A DNA stretch of 64,000 nucleotides from Mycolicibacterium bacteremicum (GTDB lineage Bacteria > Actinomycetota > Actinomycetes > Mycobacteriales > Mycobacteriaceae): contig NZ_MVHJ01000011.1 of the NCBI RefSeq assembly GCF_002086115.1, positions 1-64,000 of the forward strand, read 5' to 3'. The notes beneath the pieces were generated by a model that was given only the letters and a program-made list of their open reading frames with translations, had not been told where the DNA came from and ran no database searches. Position numbers and translations under genes: made by a program. Every line of letters starts with the position of its first letter. Within the stretch, counting starts at the first letter, position 1. Shown piece after piece: positions 42,968 through 51,946 of the stretch.

Positions 42968-43573
42968 CTAGCGGGTCGGGATGACACCCGATTCCAGTGA
43001 GTCCAGCGCTGTGCGGCACAGCCGGGCCAACTCCGGTAGCGAGCGGTCCTCGGCGAGCATCCAGACCTCCATGGCGCCGAAGACCGCCGCCGCGATGCAG
43101 CGGGCGGCGACGGTGATCTGCAGGCGGTCATCGGCACTTTGCGCCGCCGGCAGATCGTGGCGCAGGTGCTCCTCGACGACCTCGGCGAACGACGCCTCGA
43201 CCTGGCGGATGTGGCGGACGATGCGGCCGGGGTCCAGCTCATCAGAGCGCAGTTCGGCGATACGCGCGACGGCGTCCACGTCGTACGGCGATTCCAGGAT
43301 GGCCGCGTGGACGGCTTCGACGATCGACTCGTCGGCGGAGCGGTGTGCCAGCGCGGTGCGGAACCACTCCAGACCGGCGTCGTAATCGACGAACAGCAGG
43401 TCATGCTTGGACGAGAAGTGCCGGTAGAAGGTGCGCAGCGACACCCCGGCGTCAGCGGCGATCTGCTCGGCGGAGGTGTCGTCGACGCCCTGGGCCAAGA
43501 AGCGCACCATCGCAGCCTGGCGCAGCGCGTCGCGGGTGCGCTCACTGCGTGCCGTCTGGGCGGGCCGAACCAT
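42968..43573 (-). CDS. TetR family transcriptional regulator
   Basis: This 201-aa protein has an N-terminal HTH ([20 protein letters not shown], then [20 protein letters not shown]) and a C-terminal helical ligand domain. ATG 43573 is 6 nt after TACGTT (minus strand, 43580-43585), giving a leaderless start. The downstream palindrome at 42945-42964 is its likely operator for the desaturase gene. No similar palindrome is seen at its own promoter. Confidence 0.9.
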   Translation of the reverse strand: MVRPAQTARSERTRDALRQAAMVRFLAQGVDDTSAEQIAADAGVSLRTFYRHFSSKHDLLFVDYDAGLEWFRTALAHRSADESIVEAVHAAILESPYDVDAVARIAELRSDELDPGRIVRHIRQVEASFAEVVEEHLRHDLPAAQSADDRLQITVAARCIAAAVFGAMEVWMLAEDRSLPELARLCRTALDSLESGVIPTR

Positions 43574-43668
43574 CGGCTCAACGTACCCCAGACCGCTGGG
43601 TGCGCCGCCGGACCCGCGGCGGGCATTTCGTAGGCTCGCGGCAACGTTCCGAGGGGGGTCTCCACGTA

Positions 43669-44439
43669 GTGCGCGTGCATCATCTCAACTGCGGCAGCAT
43701 GCCCGTTCCGACGGCACCGCTGGTCTGTCACGTCCTGTTGGTCGAGGCCGCCGACGGCCTGGTGCTGGTCGACAGCGGGTACGGGCTGCTCGACTGCGCC
43801 GAGCCCGCCCGTCGGCTCGGGCCCTTCCGGCACGCATCGCGCCCGGTGCTCGACCCGGCCGAAACCGCGGCACGGCAGGTGGAAGCGCTCGGCTACGCCC
43901 GCGGCGACGTCCGCCACATCGTGCTCACCCATTTCGACTTCGACCACATCGGCGGTCTCGCCGACTTTCCCGGCGCCCAGGTGCACGTCACCTCATCGGA
44001 GGCGGCCGCCGCCGTGCACTCCCCCTCGGCGCAGGAGCGGATGCGCTATCGCAGCATCCAGTGGGCGCACGGCCCCAAGCTCGTCGAGCACGATGCCGAC
44101 GGCGAGCCCTGGCGCGGATTCGGCGCGGCCAAGCAGGTGCTCGACGGCATCGCACTGATTCCGCTGCCCGGGCACACCCGTGGGCATGCGTGCGTGGCGG
44201 TCGATGCCGGGCATCGCTGGGTGCTGCACTGCGGTGATGCGTTCTACCACCGCGGCAAGCTCGACGGCCAACCCATCCCGAAGATCCTGTCGATGGAGAT
44301 GGTGCTGGCTTTCGACCGAAAGCAGGTGCGCGACAACCACGCCCGGCTCGCCGAGCTGGCCGCGCGCAACGAACCCGACCTGCTGATCGTCAATGCCCAC
44401 GACCCGGTGCTGCTGGAGCAGGCGCGCGCAAGCGCCTAG
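43669..44439 (+). CDS. MBL-fold metallo-hydrolase
   Basis: This 256-aa metallo-beta-lactamase-fold enzyme has zinc motif [18 protein letters not shown], then [15 protein letters not shown] and [15 protein letters not shown], with His in VNAHDPVL. It may be a lactonase or thioesterase. GTG 43669 is chosen because the N-terminal [13 protein letters not shown] is conserved in such proteins. Stop overlaps the convergent TetR stop (CTAG, 44436-44439). Confidence 0.88.
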   Translation: MRVHHLNCGSMPVPTAPLVCHVLLVEAADGLVLVDSGYGLLDCAEPARRLGPFRHASRPVLDPAETAARQVEALGYARGDVRHIVLTHFDFDHIGGLADFPGAQVHVTSSEAAAAVHSPSAQERMRYRSIQWAHGPKLVEHDADGEPWRGFGAAKQVLDGIALIPLPGHTRGHACVAVDAGHRWVLHCGDAFYHRGKLDGQPIPKILSMEMVLAFDRKQVRDNHARLAELAARNEPDLLIVNAHDPVLLEQARASA

Positions 44440-45020
44440 TGCGGGGCCACCAGCGCGATCGTCGCGTCGACGGCTTCCTCGGTGATATCGCTCATGGTGC
44501 CGCCGTTCTCGACAGTGACGGCCGTCAGCTCGCGCAGTCCGCCCAGCAGCATGATGACCCGCTGGCGCGACACCGCTCCGATGCCGGCCTCGCGGAAACG
44601 TGGGCTGTCGACCAGGGCGTTCACCATCTCGATGAACTGCTCCATGAAATCGCGGGTGAGCGCGCGCCCGGCGGCGCCCAGCGATGGGCCGTCGCGGATC
44701 CAGCTCAGCGTCAGGTCGGGGCGGGACTCGCCGGAGGCGATCCAGGCCTCGATGGCCTGGCGGGCCTGCTCGCGCCACGGGGCGTCGGGATCGACGGCGG
44801 CCGATATCTGGCGCACCTGATCGGCGTTGGCCTCGGCCAGCAGCGCCATGAAGCACTCCTCCTTACTGGAGAAATGCTCGTAGAAGGTGCGTCGCGAGGT
44901 CCGGGCCCGCCGCACGATGTCGGCGATCGTCGTCTTGGCGTACCCGTCCTCGGCGATCGACGCCTCGCACGCGGCCAGCAGCCGGGTGCGGAAATCTGCA
45001 CCGGCCGCGTCCGTCGTCAC
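44436..45020 (-). CDS. TetR family transcriptional regulator
   Basis: This 194-aa protein has the N-terminal [23 protein letters not shown] and [20 protein letters not shown], with a C-terminal ligand domain. GTG 45020 is 6 nt after TATGGT (minus strand, 45027-45032), so it is leaderless, and that -10 is inside the upstream membrane-protein gene's stop region. Targets unknown. Confidence 0.88.
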   Translation of the reverse strand: MTTDAAGADFRTRLLAACEASIAEDGYAKTTIADIVRRARTSRRTFYEHFSSKEECFMALLAEANADQVRQISAAVDPDAPWREQARQAIEAWIASGESRPDLTLSWIRDGPSLGAAGRALTRDFMEQFIEMVNALVDSPRFREAGIGAVSRQRVIMLLGGLRELTAVTVENGGTMSDITEEAVDATIALVAPH

Positions 45021-45024
45021 CCGG

Positions 45025-45378
45025 TCACCATAGAACGGCGATGGCGGCGGCGGTCACCGACAGCGCCCCGGCCGCATAGAACAGCGGACGTGGCACGGCC
45101 TGCCCGGTGCGACGCTGGCGGGCGCTGCCCATGCCCAGCACGCCACCGAGGATGATCAGCAGCACCAGCTTCGTGCCGATCTTCGGGTAGTTGAGCACCA
45201 CACCCGCCGGCCACGGTGCGGCCAGCGCGAGGCCGGTGAGCAGCGACAGCAGCAGGCCGTAGTCCATCAGCCTGCTGACCCGGAATTCCCGGGCCACCGC
45301 CGCGGCCACCCAGGCGCCGAACGTGACGGCGAAGCCGACGATGTGCAGCAAGATAACTACATTGCGTAGTAGCTCCAT
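45025..45378 (-). CDS. Small four-helix membrane protein
   Basis: This 117-aa protein has about four hydrophobic segments (VVILLHIVGFAVTFGAWVAA, LLLSLLTGLALAAPW, TKLVLLIILGGVLGMG and PLFYAAGALSVTAAAIAVLW). A basic loop (ARQRRTGQ) suggests the inside. No catalytic motif is visible. The gene ends 4 bp before the TetR start, so the -10 of that regulator overlaps its 3' end. Confidence 0.8.
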   Translation of the reverse strand: MELLRNVVILLHIVGFAVTFGAWVAAAVAREFRVSRLMDYGLLLSLLTGLALAAPWPAGVVLNYPKIGTKLVLLIILGGVLGMGSARQRRTGQAVPRPLFYAAGALSVTAAAIAVLW

Positions 45379-45396
45379 GGCGGGAGCGTATCGCGC

Positions 45397-45981
45397 TCAT
45401 CGGATCGGCGTGAGTGGGCTGAGGACATCCTTGATGAACTGCCCGATGTTGGTCTGCGGGTTGCCGTCCGGGAAGCTCACGGTGGCCAGGACGTTGGCTC
45501 CGGCGTCGACGAAGTTGGTGTCGGCGCGATCCTGATGCGTCGACGAGGTGACCAGGATGATGCCGGAGGTGTCCGCCTTCTCGGCCAGCGGGACGGAGAA
45601 CCGGGCATTCTGCACGGTGCTGTTGGCCTTGTCCTCGACGATGATGCGGTTGCGCGGGAAGCCGAGCAGCTGCAGCAGGTTGCGCATCTCCCCGGCCTCG
45701 GTGCGGCCCTGGCGCGGGTTACCCCCGGTGACGATGATCGGCGACTGCGGGAACGCCTGCGCGATGGCCAGTCCGGTGAGCACCCGGGTGTAGAGGATGG
45801 GGCGCATCCAGCCGTCGGGCGTCAGGCCGTAACCGAGGATCACGATGGCCGGCTTGGAGAAATCCTTGCCCGCGGGTTGGGCCTGGGCCGGCGCGGCGAG
45901 GGCGAGTCCGAGCGCCAGCAGCACGGCGACAACGACGGCGGTCAGGCGATTGCGCTTTTCATCCCCGAATGAGTGCGGCAC
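45397..45981 (-). CDS. YdcF/SanA-type DUF218 envelope protein
   Basis: This 194-aa protein has a Sec signal (RLTAVVVAVLLALGLALAAP, cleaved near AQAQP) followed by a DUF218 domain: AIVILGYGLTPDG, IIVTGGNPRQGRTEAGEM, IIVEDKANSTVQNA and LVTSSTHQDRA. Related proteins (SanA, ElyC) act in cell-envelope maintenance. It is exported. The substrate is unknown. Confidence 0.85.
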   Translation of the reverse strand: MPHSFGDEKRNRLTAVVVAVLLALGLALAAPAQAQPAGKDFSKPAIVILGYGLTPDGWMRPILYTRVLTGLAIAQAFPQSPIIVTGGNPRQGRTEAGEMRNLLQLLGFPRNRIIVEDKANSTVQNARFSVPLAEKADTSGIILVTSSTHQDRADTNFVDAGANVLATVSFPDGNPQTNIGQFIKDVLSPLTPIR

Positions 45982-46038
45982 GACTGTTGATCGTGATCCG
46001 TGGGGAAGATGTTACGGAAATGACAATTTTGATCTGAG

Positions 46039-46112
46039 TGGCCAGGGCCGGGATCGAACCGGCGACCTTCCGCTTTTCAGGCGGACGCTCGTACCAACTG
46101 AGCTACCTGGCC
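46039..46112 (-). tRNA. tRNA-Phe (GAA)
   Basis: The 74-nt cloverleaf on the minus strand has acceptor GGCCAGG/CCUGGCC, anticodon loop CUGAAAA (GAA) and T-arm GCCGG UUCGAUC CCGGC. The 3' CCA is not encoded. It is the farthest downstream of three minus-strand tRNAs. Confidence 0.97.
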
Positions 46113-46151
46113 GGAAGGCTCCGGCCTTTCGACCGGGATACCTCGCCGAGA

Positions 46152-46228
46152 TGGCGACCCTGACGGGACTCGAACCCGCGACCTCCGCCGTGACAGGGCG
46201 GCGCGCTAACCAACTGCGCCACAGGGCC
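46152..46228 (-). tRNA. tRNA-Asp (GTC)
   Basis: The acceptor is GGCCCUG/CAGGGUC with a G-U pair, the anticodon loop is CUGUCAC (GUC), and the discriminator is G. Unlike its Phe and Glu neighbours, the 3' CCA is encoded (46152-46154). Confidence 0.97.
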
Positions 46229-46272
46229 TTGCTCGTACTGCTGCACTCCGGTGTGTCACCACCGTCGTGCCG

Positions 46273-46345
46273 TACCCCCAACGGGATTCGAACCCGTGCT
46301 ACCGCCGTGAAAGGGCGGCGTCCTAGGCCGCTAAACGATGGGGGC
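46273..46345 (-). tRNA. tRNA-Glu (TTC)
   Basis: The 73-nt tRNA has acceptor GCCCCCA/UGGGGGU and anticodon loop CUUUCAC (UUC). CCA is not encoded. It is the first gene of the Glu-Asp-Phe minus-strand cluster. Confidence 0.97.
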
Positions 46346-46481
46346 CTATCCGGATTTCTCCGGGCCGCTCTCAACGCCGGTGACGTTGGAAGCTTCGATA
46401 GCTTAGGACACAGCTGCGCGAAATCCCAAACCGGATACCCCCACTCGTCTGATCAGGGCGGCAAGTATCCTTTTTCACCAC

Positions 46482-46557
46482 GCCCCTATAGCTCAGTCGG
46501 TAGAGCTACGGACTTTTAATCCGCAGGTCCCAGGTTCGAGCCCTGGTGGGGGCACCA
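46482..46557 (+). tRNA. tRNA-Lys (TTT)
   Basis: The tRNA has acceptor GCCCCUA/UGGGGGC, anticodon loop CUUUUAA (UUU) and T-arm CCAGG UUCGAGC CCUGG, with the 3' CCA encoded. It is divergent from tRNA-Glu. The 136-bp gap holds their promoters. Confidence 0.97.
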
Positions 46558-46573
46558 CACCTACTCCGGCCCG

Positions 46574-46630
46574 CGAGAGTGACGTTTCTGCGCTCGGACG
46601 GCCGCCGGGACCGCAAGAACGTCACTCTCG
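46574..46630. terminator. Inverted repeat between tRNA-Lys and the kinase gene
   Basis: Arms cgagagtgacgtttctgcg (46574-46592) and 46612-46630 pair over 19 bp with two mismatches, loop 19 nt. The arm shares TGA..CGTT..TGCG with the dapC element at 34390, in the same orientation. It probably terminates tRNA-Lys and the kinase. Confidence 0.6.
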
Positions 46631-46647
46631 TGCCGCCGGGCCCGCTT

Positions 46648-47742
46648 TCAGCGGTCCTGCTTGGGCTTCGGCCCCTTCTCACCCTTGCGGTTCTCCCCAT
46701 TGCCACGCCCAGGGGGCGGGCCTGGCGCGGGCGCCGGGGCGGGCGCGACGGTCGTGGTCGGAAGGACCGGCGGCGACGACACCGGCGCGACCGGAGACGG
46801 ACTCGTCGTGCTCGACGGCGCCGGCGTGGGCGTCCCGGTGCGTGAGGCGGTGTCGACCAGGAACGCGGCGATGAGGATGAGCACGGCCACGATCGCACCG
46901 ACCACCGCGAGCACCGTGCGGCGGCGACTGCGCGACCGCGGGGCCGCCACCATGACCGTGGCCGGGTCCGGCAGCGGCTGATCCAGCACCATCGTCGGCG
47001 GTCGCACCGACAGCGCCGCCAGCATCTGCCTGGCGTCGGCGAAGCGGTGGCGAGGATCGGGTGCGGTCGCCCGCTGGATCGCCGAGACCAGCGTCGCGTC
47101 GACATCCGGACGCAGGACGGCCAGGTTCTCGTGCGGCAGCGGGATGCGGCCGATGAGGGCCTCGGCGGCCAACACGCCCGCGGCGTACAGATCGTCGGCG
47201 GCGGTGGCCGGATGGCCGGCCAGCCGCTCGGGGCTTAGATAGCCCAGCGTGCCGAACAGCTGCCCCGTCATCGTCTGCCCGGATTCGGGGCTCTTCGCGA
47301 TGCCGAAGTCGGCGATCTTGGCGCTGCCGGTGTCGGTGATCAGGATGTTGGCCGGCTTGACATCCCGGTGCAGGATGCCCGCGGCGTGCGCGGCGGCCAA
47401 CGCGGACAGGATCTCCGACAGCAGCGCCCGTACCTGCGGCGGAGGCATCGGGCCCGCCGCGATCAGGTCGGCCAACGTCCGCCCCGAGAGGCGTTCCATC
47501 ACGATGTAGGGCGTGCCGTCCTGCTCACCGCTGTCGTGCACGGCGACGATGTGCGGGTGGCTCAGGGCAGCCGCCGCGCGCGCCTCGGATTCGAACCGCT
47601 GCCGACTTCCGACCCGGGGGTCCATCAGCTTGATCGCCACCGGCCGGCCCAGGCGCGCATCCCAGCCGTCGTGGACCTCGGCCATGCCGCCGCGGCCGAG
47701 GAGTCCGCGAAGTTCGTAGCGACCGCCGAGGGGCTGCTGCAT
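46648..47742 (-). CDS. Transmembrane Ser/Thr protein kinase (Pkn-type)
   Basis: This 364-aa kinase has glycine-rich LLGRGGMAEVHDGWDARLGR, catalytic HRDVKPANILI and DFGIAKS, a kinase domain to about residue 240, then a TM helix (VLAVVGAIVAVLILIAAFLV) near residues 270-290. The short extracellular part is Pro/Thr-rich and ends in a Lys/Arg-rich tail. ATG 47742 is 7 nt after TACGGT (minus strand, 47750-47755), so it is leaderless. M. tuberculosis has no kinase at this locus as recalled, so it looks like a lineage-specific one. Confidence 0.92.
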   Translation of the reverse strand: MQQPLGGRYELRGLLGRGGMAEVHDGWDARLGRPVAIKLMDPRVGSRQRFESEARAAAALSHPHIVAVHDSGEQDGTPYIVMERLSGRTLADLIAAGPMPPPQVRALLSEILSALAAAHAAGILHRDVKPANILITDTGSAKIADFGIAKSPESGQTMTGQLFGTLGYLSPERLAGHPATAADDLYAAGVLAAEALIGRIPLPHENLAVLRPDVDATLVSAIQRATAPDPRHRFADARQMLAALSVRPPTMVLDQPLPDPATVMVAAPRSRSRRRTVLAVVGAIVAVLILIAAFLVDTASRTGTPTPAPSSTTSPSPVAPVSSPPVLPTTTVAPAPAPAPGPPPGRGNGENRKGEKGPKPKQDR

Positions 47743-47770
47743 GCGGTCAACCGTAGACCGCGGCTGAACC

Positions 47771-48766
47771 TCAGACCTGCGGGCAGTAGAAGTTCGGGCT
47801 GCCGCGGTACTCCAGCGGCGGCAGGTTGCGGGCCGGGGTCTGTACCAACGGCGCATCGGCGGGCAGCCGGCCGGCGGCGCGATCCACCGCCGAGCGCTTA
47901 CGCGGATGCATCAGCGAGCGCTTGGGCAGCACCTTGCCCGCGACGGTGATGACCTCGCACAGCCGGTCGTGCAGGAACTGCTGGCGCGGCGTCCAGGTGT
48001 ACCCCATCAGTTCGCGGACCGGCTCGTCGTAGAGGGCGACGGTCATGAACGTCAGGAAGCGCTGCATCACCTTCAGGTTCAGCTTCCACAACGGATCCGG
48101 AATCCATTGCAGCGAAGGGTGTTTGGGCATAGTCGACAGGTCCATCACGGTGACCGCCGCCCAGTTGCGCTCCAGCACATGGGTGCACATGTGGTCCCAG
48201 TAGGCCTCGAACTCCTCCCAGGACTTCGGTACCGGCCGCATACTCATGCCGTACATCCGGTACCACTGCACGTGCTCGTCGAACAGCTGCCGCTTGTCGG
48301 CGAGTGAGATGCCACCGCCGAACTTCTCGGCGGCCAACAGGGTCGACTTGAAGAAGGTCGCGTGCGCCCAGTAGAAGACGTCCGGATTGAGCGCGCTGTA
48401 GCGGCGGCCCTGCTTGTCCGTGCCCTTGATGCCGATGTGGTAATCGCGGACCTCCGCGCCGGTCTGTGGGGCACGGTCACCGTCGAAGACCACCCCGCCG
48501 ATCGGGTAGATCGAGCGCAGCAGCCGCGGGATGCGCTCGATGAAGAAGATCGAGTGTTCCTCGACCGCGGCCCCGAGTTGTGGGTGCATGTTCTGCATCG
48601 AGCCGGCCCAGGTGCCTTGGAACAGACCCGTCCACTGGCCGAAGTACTTCCAGGTCAGCGAATCGGGGCCGAGCGGGACGGCGTCGTAACCCGTACTGAC
48701 GGGACAGCCGGCGGCCGCAGCGGAATCGCTGGTCACCGGGCATGTCTCGGACGTATCTTGAGTCAC
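47771..48766 (-). CDS. MpaB-family oxygenase (DUF2236, Rv0826-like)
   Basis: This 331-aa protein has the DUF2236/MpaB pattern: FIERIPRLLRSIYPIGGVVF, YWAHATFFKSTLLAAEKFGG, WYRMYGMSMRPVPKSWEEFE and WTPRQQFLHDRL. Family members (latex-clearing protein relatives) carry a b-type haem between the two helices containing the His/Arg. The GTG at 48766 follows a GGAAGG RBS. It is divergent from the TetR gene at 48838, as in M. tuberculosis (Rv0826/Rv0825c). Confidence 0.87.
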   Translation of the reverse strand: MTQDTSETCPVTSDSAAAAGCPVSTGYDAVPLGPDSLTWKYFGQWTGLFQGTWAGSMQNMHPQLGAAVEEHSIFFIERIPRLLRSIYPIGGVVFDGDRAPQTGAEVRDYHIGIKGTDKQGRRYSALNPDVFYWAHATFFKSTLLAAEKFGGGISLADKRQLFDEHVQWYRMYGMSMRPVPKSWEEFEAYWDHMCTHVLERNWAAVTVMDLSTMPKHPSLQWIPDPLWKLNLKVMQRFLTFMTVALYDEPVRELMGYTWTPRQQFLHDRLCEVITVAGKVLPKRSLMHPRKRSAVDRAAGRLPADAPLVQTPARNLPPLEYRGSPNFYCPQV

Positions 48767-48837
48767 TGGCGACCTTCCGTTCGAGTCGGGAATCAATTCT
48801 GACTACACCCGTTGTCATTACGCAGCTTAGGAGTGAT

Positions 48838-49422
48838 GTGCCGTCCGGTCAACGACGTGGTCGATGGTCCGGCGTTCCCCTGCAGGACCGCCAGGCATTG
48901 CGCCGCAACGAACTGATCACCGCGGGCATCGCACTGCTCGGTGGCGCCGCCGGGCCGGCGCTGACGGTGCGCGCGGTCTGCCGCGCGGCGGGCCTGACCG
49001 AGCGCTACTTCTACGAAAGCTTCACCGACCGCGATGTTTTCGTCCGCGCGGTCTATGACGAGGTGTGCGGCGCGGCGATGACGACGTTGCTGTCGGCCCA
49101 GACTCCGCGGGCCGCCGTCGAGCAGTTCGTCGAGTTGATGGTCGACGACCCGACTCGCGGCCGGGTGCTGCTGCTGGCCCCCGAACGCGAACAGGTGCTG
49201 GTCAAATCCGGCGCCGAGTGGATGCCCGACTTCATCGCGCTCATCCAGCGCAAGCTGACCCAGATCGCCGATCCGTCGGTGCAGGCCATGGTGGCCACCG
49301 GCCTGGTCGGCGCGCTGACCGCCCTGTTCACCGCCTACCTGGACGGCCGCCTGAGCGCGACCCGCGACCAGTTCGTGGATTACTGCAGCAAGTTGTTGCT
49401 CGCCCGCGCCGCCGCGCACTGA
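48838..49422 (+). CDS. TetR family transcriptional regulator (Rv0825c-like)
   Basis: This 194-aa protein has the HTH RRNELITAGIALLGGAAGPA, then RAVCRAAGLTERYFYESFTD. GTG 48838 has AGGAG 5 nt upstream. It faces the MpaB gene and may regulate it (inference). It is followed by the desA1 promoter. Confidence 0.88.
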   Translation: MPSGQRRGRWSGVPLQDRQALRRNELITAGIALLGGAAGPALTVRAVCRAAGLTERYFYESFTDRDVFVRAVYDEVCGAAMTTLLSAQTPRAAVEQFVELMVDDPTRGRVLLLAPEREQVLVKSGAEWMPDFIALIQRKLTQIADPSVQAMVATGLVGALTALFTAYLDGRLSATRDQFVDYCSKLLLARAAAH

Positions 49423-49479
49423 TCACGGTGGACTTACCCAAAAGACGGGTAACCGTTATGCGACTCACGTTGACGGAAC

Positions 49480-49509
49480 TTGAATGTCACCGAAAGACAC
49501 AGATATATT
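49480..49509 (+). promoter_or_regulatory. desA1 promoter
   Basis: TTGAAT (49480-49485) and TATATT (49504-49509) are separated by 18 bp, a good sigma-A match. The mRNA would have a leader of about 30 nt containing the RBS GGAGG just before ATG 49547. Confidence 0.5.
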
Positions 49510-49546
49510 GAGTGCAACCACCAGGTACAGATAAATCGGAGGGTCC

Positions 49547-50557
49547 ATGATCAAGGAACTGACCGATCTGCAGCTTCTGCACGAGCTGGAGCCCGTCGTC
49601 GAGAAGCAGATCAACCGGCACCTGACCATGCGCAAGGACTGGAACCCCCACGACTACATCCCGTGGTCGGACGGCAAGAACTTCTACGCCCTCGGCGGCG
49701 AGGAGTGGCATCCCGAGCAGTCCAAGCTGTCCGAGGTCGCCCGGGTCGCGATGATCACCAACCTGCTGACCGAGGACAACCTGCCCTCGTACCACCGCGA
49801 GATCGCGATGAACTTCAGCATGGACGGCCCGTGGGGCTACTGGGTCAACCGCTGGACCGCCGAGGAGAACCGGCACGGCATCGCGCTGCGCGACTACCTG
49901 CTGGTCACCCGCGCCATCGACCCGATCGAGCTCGAGGAGCTGCGCGTCGAGCAGGTCACCCGGGGCTTCTCACCCGGCCAGAACCAGCAGGGCGGCGATG
50001 AGCTGTTCGCCCAGAGCCTGTTCGACTCGGTGATCTACGTGACCTTCCAGGAGCTGGCCACCCGCGTCTCGCACCGCAACACCGGCAAGGCGTGCAACGA
50101 GCCGATCGCCGACCAGCTGCTGGGCCGGATCTCGGCCGACGAGAACCTGCACATGATCTTCTACCGCGACGTCTCCGCCGCCGGGCTGGACATCGCGCCG
50201 AACCAGGCGATGAAGGCACTGCACAAGGTGCTGACCAACTTCAAGATGCCCGGGTACACGATCCCCGACTTCCGCCGCAAGGCCGTCGTGATCGCCACCG
50301 GTGGTGTGTATGACCCGCGCATCCACCTCGACGACATCGTGATGCCGGTGCTCAAGAAGTGGCGCATCCTGGAGCGCGACGACTTCACCGGCGAGGGCGC
50401 CAAGCTGCGCGACGAGATCGGTGAGCACGTCCGTGAGCTCGAGGAGACCTGCGAGAAGTTCGAGATCGCCAAGGAACGCCGGCTGGAGCGGGAGCGCAAG
50501 GTCGCCGAGAAGAAGGCGATGAAGAACCTGCTGGTGAGCTCCTCCGCCGCCGGATGA
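49547..50557 (+). CDS. desA1: Acyl-[ACP] desaturase DesA1
   Basis: This 336-aa di-iron protein has EENRH at residues 106-110 and DENLH at 198-202, giving the ligands of the second E..H pairs. N-terminal LHELEPVVEKQINRHL and C-terminal RELEETCEKFEIAKERR match DesA1 (Rv0824c), which acts in mycolic acid precursor desaturation. The final residues overlap the dus gene (ATGA at 50554-50557). Confidence 0.95.
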   Translation: MIKELTDLQLLHELEPVVEKQINRHLTMRKDWNPHDYIPWSDGKNFYALGGEEWHPEQSKLSEVARVAMITNLLTEDNLPSYHREIAMNFSMDGPWGYWVNRWTAEENRHGIALRDYLLVTRAIDPIELEELRVEQVTRGFSPGQNQQGGDELFAQSLFDSVIYVTFQELATRVSHRNTGKACNEPIADQLLGRISADENLHMIFYRDVSAAGLDIAPNQAMKALHKVLTNFKMPGYTIPDFRRKAVVIATGGVYDPRIHLDDIVMPVLKKWRILERDDFTGEGAKLRDEIGEHVRELEETCEKFEIAKERRLERERKVAEKKAMKNLLVSSSAAG

Positions 50558-51726
50558 CGCTGCTCGACAACCCGACGACGGCCCGGTCTGCCCTGCAGAT
50601 CGGGCCGATCGCGTTGCGTTCTCCGGTGGTGCTGGCCCCGATGGCCGGTGTCACCAATGTCGCCTTCCGCACGCTGTGCCGCGAACTGGAGGTGGCCCGC
50701 GCCGGCACCATCAGCGGTCTGTACGTGTGCGAGATGGTGACCGCCCGGGCGCTGGTGGAGCGCCATCCGGTCACCATGCACATGACCACGTTCGCCCCCG
50801 ACGAGTCGCCGCGGTCGCTGCAGCTCTACACCGTCGACCCGGAGACCACCTACCGCGCGGCGAAGATGATCGCCGACGAGGGCCTGGCCGATCACCTCGA
50901 CATGAACTTCGGCTGCCCGGTACCCAAGGTCACCAAGCGCGGCGGCGGCGCCGCCATCCCGTTCAAGCGCCGGCTGTTCGGCCAGATCGTCGCCGCCGCC
51001 GTGCGCGGTGTGTCCGGCACCTCGATCCCGGTCACCGCGAAGTTCCGGGTCGGCATCGACGATGAGCACACCACCCATCTCGACGCCGGCCGGATCGCCG
51101 AGCAGGAGGGTGCGGCCGCCGTCGCCCTGCACGCCCGCACCGCGGCCCAGCGGTACTCGGGGGCTGCGGACTGGTCACGCATCGCCGAACTCAAGGCGCA
51201 CGTGACCGGCATTCCGGTGCTCGGCAACGGTGACATCTTCGACGCCCGCGATGCGCTGACCATGATGTCGCAGACCGGGTGTGACGGAGTCGTCATCGGG
51301 CGCGGTTGCCTGGGCCGGCCGTGGCTGTTCGCCGAACTGTCCGCCGCGTTCAACGGCCATCCCATCCCCACCCCGCCGACGCTCGGCGAGGTCGCCGACA
51401 TCGTCCGCCGCCATGGTGAACTGTTGGCCGCCCACTTCGGCGAGGACAAGGGCATGCGCGACATCCGCAAGCATGTCGCCTGGTACCTGCACGGCTTTCC
51501 GGCCGGTGCCGACCTGCGACGGGCATTGGCGCTGGTGAAGACCCTCGATGAGCTGGACACGCTGCTGGACGAACTCGACCGGGAGGTGCCCTTCCCGGAG
51601 GTCGCCGGCGGCCCGCGCGGCCGTCAGGGCTCCCCGGCGTCGGTGTCGCTGCCCGAGGGCTGGCTCGACGATCCCGATGACGACACCGTGCCCGAGGCGG
51701 CCGATGTCATGCACTCCGGCGGCTGA
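50554..51726 (+). CDS. dus: tRNA-dihydrouridine synthase DusB family
   Basis: This 390-aa FMN TIM barrel has VVLAPMAGVTNVAFRTLCRE, catalytic Cys in LDMNFGCPVPKVTKRGGGAA and GDIFDARDALTMMSQTGCDG. The C-terminal helical domain binds tRNA. It reduces uridine in tRNA with NADPH. ATG 50554 overlaps the desA1 stop, and the context matches Rv0823c. Confidence 0.94.
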   Translation: MTLLDNPTTARSALQIGPIALRSPVVLAPMAGVTNVAFRTLCRELEVARAGTISGLYVCEMVTARALVERHPVTMHMTTFAPDESPRSLQLYTVDPETTYRAAKMIADEGLADHLDMNFGCPVPKVTKRGGGAAIPFKRRLFGQIVAAAVRGVSGTSIPVTAKFRVGIDDEHTTHLDAGRIAEQEGAAAVALHARTAAQRYSGAADWSRIAELKAHVTGIPVLGNGDIFDARDALTMMSQTGCDGVVIGRGCLGRPWLFAELSAAFNGHPIPTPPTLGEVADIVRRHGELLAAHFGEDKGMRDIRKHVAWYLHGFPAGADLRRALALVKTLDELDTLLDELDREVPFPEVAGGPRGRQGSPASVSLPEGWLDDPDDDTVPEAADVMHSGG

Positions 51727-51946
51727 GCCGAGATGGTTACGAGACTGCTCCGTCACATCGCTGCGCTGGCCGACGCTCAGGTTGCCTCAGTACGATGAGG
51801 GCCCACGTGCCCGGTCTCCGCTGGCGGATCCGGGCATGGGCCTGCTACAAGAAGTAGTGCTGTTTGATCGCACAGCAGCTGGGCAGCCCACACGACACCG
51901 TGCGCAACGGCGCGCACGCACCCCTCGAGTCGAAGGCCGGTAGGAC

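Noticed and set aside
43345-44439. Longer MBL protein starting at 43345
   Set aside because: The added 108 residues are antisense to the TetR gene and Arg/Gly-rich, while homologous sequence starts near 43669.
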